A stretch of 64,000 nucleotides of DNA from Pseudoxanthomonas suwonensis 11-1 (lineage in GTDB: Bacteria > Pseudomonadota > Gammaproteobacteria > Xanthomonadales > Xanthomonadaceae), in the NCBI RefSeq assembly GCF_000185965.1, contig NC_014924.1, forward strand, positions 2,728,001 to 2,792,000. The letters are read 5' to 3'. The notes below the pieces were generated by a model, which saw only the letters and a program-made list of their open reading frames with translations, ran no database searches and was not told the DNA's origin. Each line of letters begins with the position of its first letter. Within the stretch, counting starts at the first letter, position 1. Shown in pieces: positions 28,612-37,861 of the stretch. The position numbers were made by a program, and so were the translations under genes.

Positions 28612-31455
28612 ATGATCCCGTTCCTGGAAGTACTCCTCGCCCTGCCCTTCCTGGCAGCGGCGCTGCTGGCCCTGCTGCGCCCACGATCGCGCGCGGCCGC
28701 CGCATGGATCGCCGGAGCAGCCCCATTGCTGGGCCTTGCCGTACTGGGCTGGCTGGCCCCCTCGATCCTGCAGGGCTGGATCGTCCGCGGCGAACACGCC
28801 TGGATCCCGCAGATAGGCCTGGACTTCGACCTGCGCCTGGACGGCCTGGCCTGGATGTTCGCCGGCCTGGTGCTGGCGATCGGCGCGCTGGTGGTGCTGT
28901 ACGCGCACTACTACCTGTCCGCGCGCGACAGCGCGGTGCGCTTCTTCAGCTACCTGCTGCTGTTCATGGGCTCGATGCTGGGCGTGGTGGTGGCCGGCAA
29001 CCTGCTCCTGCTGCTGGTGTTCTGGGAACTGACCAGCATCAGCTCGTTCCTGCTGATCGGCTTCTGGACCCACCGCCAGGACGCGCGCGAAGGCGCGCGC
29101 ATGGCCCTGGCCATTACCGGTGGCGGCGGCCTGGCCCTGCTCGGCGGCGTGCTGCTGATCGGGCGCATCGTCGGCAGCTACGACCTGGACGCGGTGCTGG
29201 CCTCCGGCGAGCTGATCCGCAACAGCGAGCTCTATCCGTGGGCGCTGGGCCTGGTCCTGGCCGGCGTGTTCACCAAGAGCGCGCAGTTCCCGCTGCACTT
29301 CTGGCTGCCGCACGCGATGGCCGCGCCCACCCCGGTGTCGGCCTACCTGCACTCGGCGACCATGGTGAAGGCCGGCGTGTTCCTGCTGGCGCGGCTGCAT
29401 CCGGCGCTGGCCGGCAGCGACCTGTTCTTCTACGTGGTCAGCGGCATCGGTGCGGCGACCCTGCTGCTGGGTGCCTGGTTCGCGATCTTCCAGCATGACC
29501 TCAAGGGCCTGCTGGCCTACTCGACCATCTCCCACCTGGGCCTGATCACCCTGCTGTTCGGCCTGTCCACGCCGATGGCGGTGGTCGCCGGCGTGTTCCA
29601 CATCCTCAACCACGCCACCTTCAAGGCCTCGCTGTTCATGGCCGCCGGCATCATCGACCACGAGACCGGCACCCGCGACATCCGCCGCCTGGGCAACCTG
29701 AGGAAGGCGATGCCCATGACCAGCGCGCTGGCGGTGATCGCCTCGCTGGCGATGGCCGGCATCCCGCTGCTCAACGGCTTCCTGTCCAAGGAAATGTTCT
29801 TCACCGAGGCGCTGGACATCCGTGGCCACGGCTACATGCGCCTGGCCATCGCCGTCGCCGCCCTGCTGTACGGCATCTTCGGCGTGGCCTACAGCCTGCG
29901 CTTCGTCTACGAGACCTTCTTCGGCAAGGGTCCGCGCAACCTGGACCGCGAGCCGCACGAGCCGCCCCGCTGGATGAAGATCCCGGTCGAGGTGCTGGTG
30001 GTGCTGTGCATCGCGGTGGGCGTGTTCCCGGCCTGGACCATCGCCCCGGTGCTGCATGCCGGCGCCGGCGCCATCCTCGGCGCGGACATGCCCGAGTACA
30101 GCCTGGCGGTGTGGCACGGGCTCAACGTGCCGCTGCTGATGAGCCTGTGCGGCATCGTCGGCGGCATCGCCCTGTACTTCGGCCTGCGCCGCCTGTTCGA
30201 CCTGCACGCCATCGTGCGCGGCTCGCTGGGCCGCAACGTGTTCCGCTGGAACATGGAAGCGCTGTACGCGCTGGCCAACCGCTTCACCACCCGGATCGCC
30301 AACGGCAGCGTCCAGCGCAGCATGCTGCTGCTGGTGCTGGCGGCCCTGTTCGCCGGCGCCGCCCCGTTCGTGGATTCGCTGGGCGGTGGCGACCTGCCGG
30401 CGCTGCGCGCGCCGTCGTCGATGCCGCTGCTGGGCTGGTTCCTGTGGTTCGTGATGGTGGCCTGCACCGCCTGGACCATCCGCCTGTACCGCCAGCGCCT
30501 GCTGGCCCTGCTGGTGGTCGGCGGCATCGGCCTGATGGTCAGCATGGCCTTCGTGTTCCTGTCCGCCCCGGACCTGGCCCTGACCCAGCTGCTGGTGGAG
30601 ATGGTCAGCCTGGCCTTGCTGCTGCTGGGCCTGCACTACCTGCCGCCGCGCTCGCCGCCGGAACGCCGCCCCGCGCGCCGCTACCGCGACATCGGCATCG
30701 CCGCCGCCGCCGGCCTCGGCATCGCGCTGCTGGCGTACGCGATGATGACCCGCGACCCGAGCCCCGACGCGGCCAGCGTGGAGATGCTGGCGCGCTCGCT
30801 GCCGGAGGCCTACGGCCGCAACGTGGTCAACGTGATCCTGGTCGACTTCCGCGGCTTCGATACCTTCGGCGAGATCACCGTGTTCGGCGTGGCCGCGCTG
30901 ATCGTGCACGCCCTGCTGCGGCGCGCGCGGATGGCACCGGAAAAGGTCATGTCCGGCGGCCCGGTGAAGCTGCCGGTGCCGGCCGACCTGGCCCAGCTGC
31001 TGTTCCCGCTGACCCTGACGGTGTCGGTGTTCCTGTTCCTGCGCGGCCACAACGCGCCCGGCGGTGGCTTCATCGCCGGCCTGGTGCTGGCGGTGCCGCT
31101 GCTGATCCAGTACGTGATCCAGGGCGCAGCCTCGGTCGAGTCGCGTTTCGGCTTCGACTACATCCGCTGCATCGGCGTGGGCCTGATCGTGGCCGCGGTC
31201 AGCGGTGCGGCCTCGCTGGCGTTCGGCGTGCCGTTCCTTGCCAGCGGCCACCTGGAGCTGGAGCTGCCGCTGGTCGGCACGTTGGAACTGGCCAGCGCCA
31301 TGGGCTTCGACACCGGCGTGTACCTGGTGGTGTTCGGCGGCGCCATGCTGATCCTGTCGATGCTCGGCACCATCCGGCCCTCGCGCACCACCGTGGCGCG
31401 GCAGGGCGTGATCGAACCGGGGCAGCGCTCCACCCGCACCGGGGAACTTGGTTGA
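28612..31455 (+). CDS. mrpA: MrpA/MrpB fused subunit of Na+(K+)/H+ antiporter
   Basis: A 947-aa polytopic protein, the largest Mrp subunit. The NuoL-like core (about 1-500) has the conserved GSMLGVVVAGNLLLLLVFWELTSISSFLLIG and HSATMVKAGVFLLARLHP stretches. The C-terminal part (about 620-930) contains MbhD-like and MrpB domains (VILVDFRGFDTFGEITVFG, RGHNAPGGGFIAGLVLAVPL). A separate mrpB is absent because it is fused here, as in the PhaAB-type operons of proteobacteria. The complex exchanges cytoplasmic Na+ or K+ for protons at high pH or salt. The ATG has no strong ribosome site. Confidence 0.94.
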   Translation: MIPFLEVLLALPFLAAALLALLRPRSRAAAAWIAGAAPLLGLAVLGWLAPSILQGWIVRGEHAWIPQIGLDFDLRLDGLAWMFAGLVLAIGALVVLYAHYYLSARDSAVRFFSYLLLFMGSMLGVVVAGNLLLLLVFWELTSISSFLLIGFWTHRQDAREGARMALAITGGGGLALLGGVLLIGRIVGSYDLDAVLASGELIRNSELYPWALGLVLAGVFTKSAQFPLHFWLPHAMAAPTPVSAYLHSATMVKAGVFLLARLHPALAGSDLFFYVVSGIGAATLLLGAWFAIFQHDLKGLLAYSTISHLGLITLLFGLSTPMAVVAGVFHILNHATFKASLFMAAGIIDHETGTRDIRRLGNLRKAMPMTSALAVIASLAMAGIPLLNGFLSKEMFFTEALDIRGHGYMRLAIAVAALLYGIFGVAYSLRFVYETFFGKGPRNLDREPHEPPRWMKIPVEVLVVLCIAVGVFPAWTIAPVLHAGAGAILGADMPEYSLAVWHGLNVPLLMSLCGIVGGIALYFGLRRLFDLHAIVRGSLGRNVFRWNMEALYALANRFTTRIANGSVQRSMLLLVLAALFAGAAPFVDSLGGGDLPALRAPSSMPLLGWFLWFVMVACTAWTIRLYRQRLLALLVVGGIGLMVSMAFVFLSAPDLALTQLLVEMVSLALLLLGLHYLPPRSPPERRPARRYRDIGIAAAAGLGIALLAYAMMTRDPSPDAASVEMLARSLPEAYGRNVVNVILVDFRGFDTFGEITVFGVAALIVHALLRRARMAPEKVMSGGPVKLPVPADLAQLLFPLTLTVSVFLFLRGHNAPGGGFIAGLVLAVPLLIQYVIQGAASVESRFGFDYIRCIGVGLIVAAVSGAASLAFGVPFLASGHLELELPLVGTLELASAMGFDTGVYLVVFGGAMLILSMLGTIRPSRTTVARQGVIEPGQRSTRTGELG

Positions 31456-31474
31456 TGCAAAGGAAGGATTCCTG

Positions 31475-31951
31475 ATGGAACTGGCGATGGCGAGCGCAAT
31501 CGGCATCCTCACCGCGGCGGGCGTGTACCTGCTGCTGCGGGCGCGCAGCTTCGACGTGATCCTCGGGCTGACCCTGCTGTCCTACGCCACCAACCTGCTG
31601 ATCTTCTCCAGCGGGCGGCTGGTGACGGGCAAGCCGCCGGTGCTGCGCGATGGCATCCCGGCCGATCCGGCGTACTACACCGACCCGCTGCCGCAGGCCC
31701 TGGTGCTGACCGCCATCGTGATCGCGTTCGCCATGACCGCGGTGATCATCGTGCTGGCCATCCGCAGCCGTGCCGACAACCACAGCGACCACATCGACGG
31801 CAGCCGCGCCGAGGCCGAGTTCCAGCGCCGCGAGCAGCTGCGCCACGAGGAGTCGCGCCTGGCCGCGCACGCGGCCGAGCTGGTGGCGGGCAACGAATCG
31901 GTGCCGGCACGCGGCGCGATGCCGGAGCCCGGCCACGAGGGCCGCGCATGA
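31475..31951 (+). CDS. mrpC: Mrp antiporter subunit C (NuoK-like)
   Basis: A 158-aa protein with three membrane segments matching NuoK/MrpC (ASAIGILTAAGVYLLLRARS, SYATNLLIFSSG, QALVLTAIVIAFAMTAV). The family is usually about 110-125 aa; here a charged hydrophilic tail of roughly 45 residues (RAEAEFQRREQLRHEESRLA) extends into the cytoplasm. The start at 31475 (MELAMASAIG) has GGAAGGA seven bases upstream. Its stop overlaps the mrpD start (ATGA). Confidence 0.92.
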   Translation: MELAMASAIGILTAAGVYLLLRARSFDVILGLTLLSYATNLLIFSSGRLVTGKPPVLRDGIPADPAYYTDPLPQALVLTAIVIAFAMTAVIIVLAIRSRADNHSDHIDGSRAEAEFQRREQLRHEESRLAAHAAELVAGNESVPARGAMPEPGHEGRA

Positions 31952-33516
31952 GCGCGCACCTGCCGCTGCTGCCGATCCTGGTGCCGCTGGTGGCCGCGGC
32001 GCTGGCGCTTATGTTCGAGCATCGCCGCTTCGGCATGGCGCCGCAGCGGATCGTGGCCTGGATCTCGATGGCGCTGATGCTGGTGCTGGCGGCGATGCTG
32101 GTCGGCCGTGCCGGCAGCGGCGAGATCGGCGTGTACCTGCTCGGCGACTGGCCGGCACGGCTGGGCATCACCCTGCTGGTGGACCGGCTGGCGGCGCTCA
32201 TGCTGCTGGTGGCGGCGCTGCTGGGCATCGGCTGCCTGCTACACGCCTGCGCCGGCTGGGACCGGCGCGCGCCGCATTTCCATGCCTTCTTCCAGATCCA
32301 GATGATGGGCATCAACGGCGCCTTCCTCACCGGCGACGTGTTCAACCTGTTCGTGTTCTTCGAGATCCTGCTGATCGCCTCCTACGGCCTGATGCTCAGC
32401 GGCGGCCGCGGCGAGCGAATGCGCGCCGGCCTGCACTACGTGTCCTTCAACATCGCCGCCTCGACCCTGTTCCTGATCGCCCTGGGCCTGGTCTACGGCC
32501 TGCTCGGCACCCTCAACATGGCCGAGCTTGCGGTGCGCGTGGCCGAGGCGGCGCCGCAGGACCGTGCCCTGGTCCAGGCCGCCGGCGGCCTGCTGCTGGT
32601 GGTGTTCTGCGCCAAGGCCGCGCTGCTGCCGATGTACCTGTGGCTGCCCGAGACCTATACCCACGCGCCGGCGGCGGTGGCGGCGCTGTTCGCGGTGATG
32701 ACCAAGGTCGGCCTGTACGCGGTGCTGCGTGTCGGCAGCCTGGTGTTCGGCCTGGCCGGGCCGCTGGCCGGTTTCGCCTGGCCGGCGATGCTGGTGCTGG
32801 GCGCGATCACCCTGGTGCTGGCGGCGCTGGGCGTACTGGCCGCGCGCCGGCTGCGCTCGCTGGCCGCCTACCTGGTGCTGTCCTCGGCGGCGACCCTGTT
32901 CCTGTCCTTCTCCCTGGACACCGCCGGCACAGTCGGTGCCGGCCTGTACTACCTGGCGCACAGCACCTTCGCCGGTGCCGCCCTGTTCCTGCTGGCCGAC
33001 CTGGTGCGCCGCCGCCGTGGCGCCGCCAGCGACCGCAAGGACGTGGTCGCCGCCCTGCCCGGCTCCGCCGTGCCGGCCGCCCTGTACCTGGTGGCGGCGG
33101 TGTCGCTGGCCGGCCTGCCGCCGCTGTCGGGCTTCATCGGCAAGCTGGTGATGCTGGAGGCTGTGCCGGAAGGCCCGCGCACGTTCTGGGTCTGGCTGCT
33201 GGTGCTGGGCAGCAGCTTCATGATGCTGGTCGGCCTGGCCCGCGCCGGCACCCGCCTGTTCTGGCGCCAGGAGCTCTGGCCCGACGCCACCGACGCACAG
33301 GTCGCGCAGTACGTGCCGCGCGAGCAGATGCGCGAGGCGCCCAGCCGGCCACTGGAAACCGCCGCCATCGTGCTGCTGCTGGGCTATGGCGTGGCCATGG
33401 TCCTGGCTGCCTCGCCGATGCTGGAATACACCCGCGCCACCGGCGCGCAGCTGCAGGCGCCGGAAGCCTACGTCGAGCAGGTCCGAGCCGCCGTGCCGCA
33501 GTCGAGGGCGCCATGA
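31948..33516 (+). CDS. mrpD: Mrp antiporter subunit D (NuoN-like)
   Basis: A 522-aa membrane protein of the NuoM/N antiporter family with about fourteen hydrophobic segments. Conserved sequences include FNLFVFFEILLIASYGLML (proton-channel Glu), KAALLPMYLWLPETYTHAP and VSLAGLPPLSGFIGK. It is part of the ion-translocating core of the Mrp complex. It is coupled to mrpC upstream and mrpE downstream through ATGA overlaps. Confidence 0.94.
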   Translation: MSAHLPLLPILVPLVAAALALMFEHRRFGMAPQRIVAWISMALMLVLAAMLVGRAGSGEIGVYLLGDWPARLGITLLVDRLAALMLLVAALLGIGCLLHACAGWDRRAPHFHAFFQIQMMGINGAFLTGDVFNLFVFFEILLIASYGLMLSGGRGERMRAGLHYVSFNIAASTLFLIALGLVYGLLGTLNMAELAVRVAEAAPQDRALVQAAGGLLLVVFCAKAALLPMYLWLPETYTHAPAAVAALFAVMTKVGLYAVLRVGSLVFGLAGPLAGFAWPAMLVLGAITLVLAALGVLAARRLRSLAAYLVLSSAATLFLSFSLDTAGTVGAGLYYLAHSTFAGAALFLLADLVRRRRGAASDRKDVVAALPGSAVPAALYLVAAVSLAGLPPLSGFIGKLVMLEAVPEGPRTFWVWLLVLGSSFMMLVGLARAGTRLFWRQELWPDATDAQVAQYVPREQMREAPSRPLETAAIVLLLGYGVAMVLAASPMLEYTRATGAQLQAPEAYVEQVRAAVPQSRAP

Positions 33517-34022
33517 ACGCGAAGAAGAAGCCCCTGTTCCGCCGGATCGTCCCCTCGCTGCCGCTGGCGGCGACGGTGTTCGTGTTCTGGCTGCTGATGA
33601 ACTCCGAGCTCAGCGTCGGCCAGGCACTGATGGGCCTGCTGCTGGCGCTGGTGATCCCGCCCTTCGCCGCGCGCCTGGACCGCGAGTTCGCCCGCATCGG
33701 CCGGATCAGCGGGATCCCGCGGATGTTGTGCGTGCTGGCGCTGGACGTGGTCCGCTCCAACGTCACCGTGGCCCGCCAGGTGCTGGGCCCGGAGGAGGAG
33801 ATCACCCCCGGCTTCATCTGGCTGCCGCTGGACATCCAGAACCTGCATGGCATCGCCGCCCTGACCAGCATGATCACCCTGACCCCGGGCACGGTCTCGG
33901 CCGCGCTGTCGGACGACCGCCGCTACCTGCTGGTGCACGTGCTCAACCTCAAGGACGCGGACACCGTGATCCAGGAGATCAAGACCCGCTACGAGGCGCC
34001 GCTGATGGAGATCTTCCCGTGA
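33513..34022 (+). CDS. mrpE: Mrp antiporter subunit E
   Basis: A 169-aa protein: a basic N-terminus (MNAKKKPLFRR), two or three hydrophobic segments (VFVFWLLMNSELSVGQALMG) and the MrpE signature region with ALDVVRSNVTVARQVLGP and MITLTPGTVSAALSDD. It is needed for assembly of the Mrp complex. Its start overlaps the mrpD stop and its stop overlaps the GTG of mrpF. Confidence 0.93.
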   Translation: MNAKKKPLFRRIVPSLPLAATVFVFWLLMNSELSVGQALMGLLLALVIPPFAARLDREFARIGRISGIPRMLCVLALDVVRSNVTVARQVLGPEEEITPGFIWLPLDIQNLHGIAALTSMITLTPGTVSAALSDDRRYLLVHVLNLKDADTVIQEIKTRYEAPLMEIFP

Positions 34023-34303
34023 CCCCGCAGGCACTGGTCGGCTGGGCCATCGTCGGCGCCATGCACGTGACCGCCTTCGCCATGCTGCTGGCGCTGTACC
34101 GGCTCCTGCGCGGCCCTTCGGTGCCGGACCGCATCCTCGCCCTGGACACGCTGTCGGTGGCCGCGATCGCCCAGCTCATCCTGCTGGGCATGCACCTCAA
34201 TACCGCGATCTACTTCGAGGCCGCGCTGATCATCGCCATGCTCGGCTTCGTCAGCACCGTGGTGCTGAGCAAGTACGTACTGCGCAGGGACATCGTCGAA
34301 TGA
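34019..34303 (+). CDS. mrpF: Mrp antiporter subunit F
   Basis: A 94-aa protein with three membrane segments and the typical LYRLLRGPSVPDRILALDTLS loop. It starts at a GTG overlapping the mrpE stop (GTGA, 34019-34022), with no alternative ATG before the first membrane segment. A small subunit of the Mrp complex, and coupled to mrpG by an ATGA overlap. Confidence 0.92.
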   Translation: MTPQALVGWAIVGAMHVTAFAMLLALYRLLRGPSVPDRILALDTLSVAAIAQLILLGMHLNTAIYFEAALIIAMLGFVSTVVLSKYVLRRDIVE

Positions 34304-34659
34304 GCTGGGTCATCGCCATCTTCCTGGTCTTCCTGCTGGCCGCCGGCTCGTTCTTCATCGTGGTCGGCTCGCTGGGCATGGTGAAGCTGTCGGAGTTCTT
34401 CAAGCGCCTGCATGCGCCAACCAAGGCCAGCACCCTGGGCGTGGGCTGCGTGCTGCTGGCCTCGGTCGGCTACCACTGGCTGGCCGAGACCGATCCGCAG
34501 CCGCGCGAACTGCTGATCACCGCGTTCCTGTTCATCACCGCGCCGATCGGCGCGCACCTGATGGCCAAGGCGGCGCTGTCGCTGCACATGGCCGAACGCC
34601 CGGCGCAGCCGGGCAGCGAACCGGTGGGCGAAGGCCGCGGACCCGACGCAGACGCCTGA
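34300..34659 (+). CDS. mrpG: Mrp antiporter subunit G
   Basis: A 119-aa protein with three hydrophobic segments and the MrpG signature LGMVKLSEFFKRLHAPTKASTLG, followed by FITAPIGAHLMAKAAL. It closes the mrpA(B)CDEFG operon and lies tail to tail with the CaCA exchanger, seven bases apart, with no terminator between them. Confidence 0.93.
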   Translation: MSWVIAIFLVFLLAAGSFFIVVGSLGMVKLSEFFKRLHAPTKASTLGVGCVLLASVGYHWLAETDPQPRELLITAFLFITAPIGAHLMAKAALSLHMAERPAQPGSEPVGEGRGPDADA

Positions 34660-34666
34660 GCCCCGC

Positions 34667-35614
34667 TCAGAGCAGCAGCAGCTCCAGCACCACCCAGGCC
34701 ACGAACACCAGCACCAGCAGCCCGCCCTCGCCGCGCGAGAGGCGACGGTCGCCACGCAGCATCGGCCACGCCAGCAGCGCCAGCACCAGCAGCGCCGGCA
34801 GCTCCACCCGCACGAACGAGGCCGGCAGCGCCAGCGGCTGCACCAGGGCCGTGCCGCCGATCACCAGCAGCAGGTTGCACAGGCTGGAGCCGAACACGTG
34901 GCCGGCGATCAGGTCGCCCTGGCCACGACGGGCAGCGGCGATGGCCGCGGCGATCTCGGGCAGGGTGGTGCCGATGGCCACCGGCAGCAGGCCGGCCAGC
35001 AGCGGGCCCAGGCCCCAGGCCTCGCCCAGTGCCAGGCCGTTGCCGACCACCCAGCGCGCGCCGAACCACAGCAGCGCCAGGCCGATGGCCAGGCGCACCA
35101 CGTTCTGGGCGGTCATCGTGGAGGTGACCGCATGCTCGGCGAGCGCTTCCCGCACGTCGGGCGCCTCGGCCGCGCCGCGGCGCAGGACGAAGGCCAGCAC
35201 CGCGACGAATCCCGCCACCAGCACCAGGCCATCGACGCGGCCAATGCGGCCGTCCAGGCCAAGTCCCACCATCACCACGGCCGCCAGCACCACGGCCAGC
35301 AGCTGCGGCAGCAGCAGGCGCGCGCGCAGCAGCAGCGGTGCGACCAGCGCGGCCAGGCCCAGGCTCAGGCCAAGGTTGGCGATGGTGCTGCCCATGGCAT
35401 TGCCCAGCGCCAGGTAGGGCTGGCCGATCCAGACCGCACGCAGGTTGACCACCAGCTCCGGCAACGAGGTGGCGAAGGCCAGCAGCAGGACGCCGGCGGT
35501 GAACGGACGCAGGCCCAGCCGTTGCGCCAGGCCGGACACGCCCTTGACCGTCGAATCGCCTCCCAGGGCCAGCATCAGCAGGCCCAGCGCGAACCATCCA
35601 AGTGTCGCCGCCAT
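34667..35614 (-). CDS. CaCA-family Ca2+/Na+ (K+) antiporter
   Basis: A 315-aa protein with about ten membrane segments in two inverted halves. The alpha repeats are visible as LLLAFATSLPELVVNL (first half) and VAIGTTLPEIAAAIAAARRG followed by HVFGSSLCNLLLVIGG (second half). An acidic/basic loop (EAPDVREALAEH) separates the halves. The start MAATLGWFALG at 35614 has a strong GGAGGGAGGG upstream. It resembles E. coli YrbG/ChaA-type exchangers; the actual ion is inference. Placement next to mrp suggests a cation-homeostasis neighbourhood. Confidence 0.9.
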   Translation of the reverse strand: MAATLGWFALGLLMLALGGDSTVKGVSGLAQRLGLRPFTAGVLLLAFATSLPELVVNLRAVWIGQPYLALGNAMGSTIANLGLSLGLAALVAPLLLRARLLLPQLLAVVLAAVVMVGLGLDGRIGRVDGLVLVAGFVAVLAFVLRRGAAEAPDVREALAEHAVTSTMTAQNVVRLAIGLALLWFGARWVVGNGLALGEAWGLGPLLAGLLPVAIGTTLPEIAAAIAAARRGQGDLIAGHVFGSSLCNLLLVIGGTALVQPLALPASFVRVELPALLVLALLAWPMLRGDRRLSRGEGGLLVLVFVAWVVLELLLL

Positions 35615-35680
35615 CGCAATCCCTCCCTCCGGAGGACCGATTCTATGCGGCCCGGGCAACCGCCGGGCGCCGCAGCGGGA

Positions 35681-36358
35681 TCAGCTGCAGCCTTCGACGT
35701 AGTCGGCCTGCGGCGGCACGCCCACCCGCCAGCGCTGGACCTTGCCCTCGGGCGAGACCTCGAACACCAGCACGGACGGACTGTCGTCCGGCACTACGCG
35801 CAGGTACAGCGCGCCCTCGACGTACTTGTGCGGCCGCTCCTCGACCTGGCCGGGATAGAGCGCCTGGATCTCCGCCGCATCCATGCCGATGCGGCCACCG
35901 CCCGGAGCGACCGCGCCGGACTGGTCCACGTCCACCCGCACGAAGTGGCCGCCCTCGATCATGAAGGCGGTGCCATGGCCCTGCTCGGGCCGCGGCTGCG
36001 GGAACAGGTAGTAGCAGGCCTGCGGATCGTTCGCGTCGGGCTGGCCTTCCAGCTGTCCACGCCAGGCCTGGCGCAGCTCGTCGGCAGTGGCGCCAAACGG
36101 TACCGGGCCGAAGCCGTCGAAGCTGGTGGCCAGCGGCACCAGCGCCGAGGCCGCATGCGGGACGGTGGCCGGCGGGATCACCCCGCCTTCGTCGTCCGCA
36201 TCCACCGCGTGCTGGTGGTCGTCGGCCTGGTCCCAGGCCGGTTCATGCGCCGCGGCTTCCTGTGCGCTGGCGTCGGTGTCCGGTGGCCGGGTGCAGGAGG
36301 CAAGCCCCAGGGCCAGCATCAGCAGGCAGGCATCGATCTTCCTGGTCGACGACGACAT
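35681..36358 (-). CDS. hypothetical lipoprotein
   Basis: A 225-aa protein starting MSSSTRKIDACLLMLALGLASC, a lipoprotein signal with LASC lipobox, behind GGGGGAG. A low-complexity acidic/His region (DQADDHQHAVDADDEGG) links to a globular domain (about 85-225) starting FGPVPFGATADELRQAW and containing GRIGMDAAEIQALYPGQVEE and the terminal PPQADYVEGCS. The domain is reminiscent of small periplasmic proteins that monitor flux, but I cannot name a family. It precedes the CaCA gene on the same strand, 66 bases away. Confidence 0.75.
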   Translation of the reverse strand: MSSSTRKIDACLLMLALGLASCTRPPDTDASAQEAAAHEPAWDQADDHQHAVDADDEGGVIPPATVPHAASALVPLATSFDGFGPVPFGATADELRQAWRGQLEGQPDANDPQACYYLFPQPRPEQGHGTAFMIEGGHFVRVDVDQSGAVAPGGGRIGMDAAEIQALYPGQVEERPHKYVEGALYLRVVPDDSPSVLVFEVSPEGKVQRWRVGVPPQADYVEGCS

Positions 36359-36458
36359 GGCTCCCCCTGGACACGACTTCATCCACGGAGGCTGCCCGAG
36401 CACCTGTCAACGGCGGGCGAAAGTGGCGGGTGACGGCCAGTGCCGCCACCACGCCGCT

Positions 36459-36488
36459 CCGCGGCCCGGCCCAGTGGCCCGGCCGCGG
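36459..36488 (-). terminator. GC-rich hairpin downstream of hmgA
   Basis: CCGCGGCCCGGCC-CAGT-GGCCCGGCCGCGG forms a 13-bp stem with one mismatch, ten bases after the hmgA stop. There is no T tract, so termination is plausible rather than certain. Confidence 0.4.
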
Positions 36489-36498
36489 GATATCCGCG

Positions 36499-37803
36499 TC
36501 AGGCCGGCGGGCTGAAGTGCTTCCGCAGCCCCGTCCAGCACTGCAGGTATCCGCGCTGGCGGTGCGGCGCGTCGATCGCCTGCGCGGTAGGACGCAGCAC
36601 GGCGCGGGTCTCGAACATGAAGGCCATGGTCCCGCTGATCACGTCCGGCTGGGACAGGTCTGCGCTGGAGGCTTTCTCGAAGGTCGCCGCGTCCGGGCCA
36701 TGCCCGCTCATGCAGTTGTGCAGCGAGCAGCCGCCGGGCACGAAGCCGTCCGCCTTGGCGTCGTACGCGCCATGCACCAGGCCCATGAACTCGCTGGCCA
36801 CGTTGCGGTGGAACCACGGCGGACGGAAGGTGTCCTGCGCCACCAGCCAGCGCGGCGGGAAGATCACGAAGTCCATGTTGGCCGTGCCCGGAGTGTCGCT
36901 GGGCGAGGTCAGCACGGTGAAGATCGACGGATCCGGGTGGTCGTAGCTGATCGAGCCGATGGTGTTGAACCGGCGCAAGTCGTAGCGCCACGGCACGTGG
37001 TTGCCGTGCCAGCCGACCACGTCCAGCGGGCTGTGGTCGATCGGCGCGCGCCACAGGTGTCCCTGGAACTTGGCCACCAGCTCGAAGTCGCCCTCGAGGT
37101 CCTCGTACGCGGCCACCGGCGCCTGGAAGTCGCGCGGGTTGGCCAGGCCGTTGGAACCGATCGGCCCCAGGTCCGGCAGGCGCATGTGCGCGCCGAAGTT
37201 CTCCAGCACGTAGCCGCGCCCGGCGCCGTCGGGCAGTTCCACCCGGAAGCGGATGCCGCGCGGCACCAGCGCCACCTGCTGCGGCTCGACCTCGATCACG
37301 CCCAGCTCGGTGGCGATGCGCAGCCGGCCCTGCTGCGGCACCAGCAGCAGCTCGCCGTCGGCGTCGTAGAAGTAGCGGCCGGCCATGTCGCGGTCGGCCG
37401 CGTACAGGTGCACGCCCACGCCCGCCTGCGCCGCCGCCGAGCCATTGCCGGCCACGGTGTACAGGCCTTCGATGAAGTCCGCGGACGCTTCGGGCAGCGG
37501 CAGCGGGTCCCAGCGCAGCTGCTCCGGGGTGACCGGGCCATTGCCGAAATCGTTGTGGAAGCGCGGCTGCGCGAACGGCGCGAAGCTGCCATGCACCGAG
37601 GCCGGGCGGATGCGGTAGAGCCAGCTGCGCCGGTTCTGCGCGCGCGGCGCGGTGAACGCGGTGCCGGAGATCTGTTCGGCATAGAGCCCATGGGCCACCC
37701 GCTGCGGCGAGTTGCGTCCCTCCGGCAGCGTCCCCGGGATCGCCTCGCTGGCGAACTCGTTGCCGAAGCCGGTCATGTACTGCAGTTCAGTCACAGCGTT
37801 CAT
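36499..37803 (-). CDS. hmgA: homogentisate 1,2-dioxygenase
   Basis: A 434-aa iron enzyme opening the ring of homogentisate to maleylacetoacetate in tyrosine catabolism. It starts [20 protein letters not shown]. The jelly-roll core ends with the iron ligands: His and Glu in [16 protein letters not shown] and His in [16 protein letters not shown]. Length matches the family (about 430-445). It follows hppD by 58 bases on the same strand, so both steps are probably made from the MarR-controlled promoter. Confidence 0.96.
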   Translation of the reverse strand: MNAVTELQYMTGFGNEFASEAIPGTLPEGRNSPQRVAHGLYAEQISGTAFTAPRAQNRRSWLYRIRPASVHGSFAPFAQPRFHNDFGNGPVTPEQLRWDPLPLPEASADFIEGLYTVAGNGSAAAQAGVGVHLYAADRDMAGRYFYDADGELLLVPQQGRLRIATELGVIEVEPQQVALVPRGIRFRVELPDGAGRGYVLENFGAHMRLPDLGPIGSNGLANPRDFQAPVAAYEDLEGDFELVAKFQGHLWRAPIDHSPLDVVGWHGNHVPWRYDLRRFNTIGSISYDHPDPSIFTVLTSPSDTPGTANMDFVIFPPRWLVAQDTFRPPWFHRNVASEFMGLVHGAYDAKADGFVPGGCSLHNCMSGHGPDAATFEKASSADLSQPDVISGTMAFMFETRAVLRPTAQAIDAPHRQRGYLQCWTGLRKHFSPPA

Positions 37804-37861
37804 CGTTGTTCGCCCTTGCAAGCCCCTCCCCATCCCGGGGAAGGGCTTTCCCGTCCTGCTG

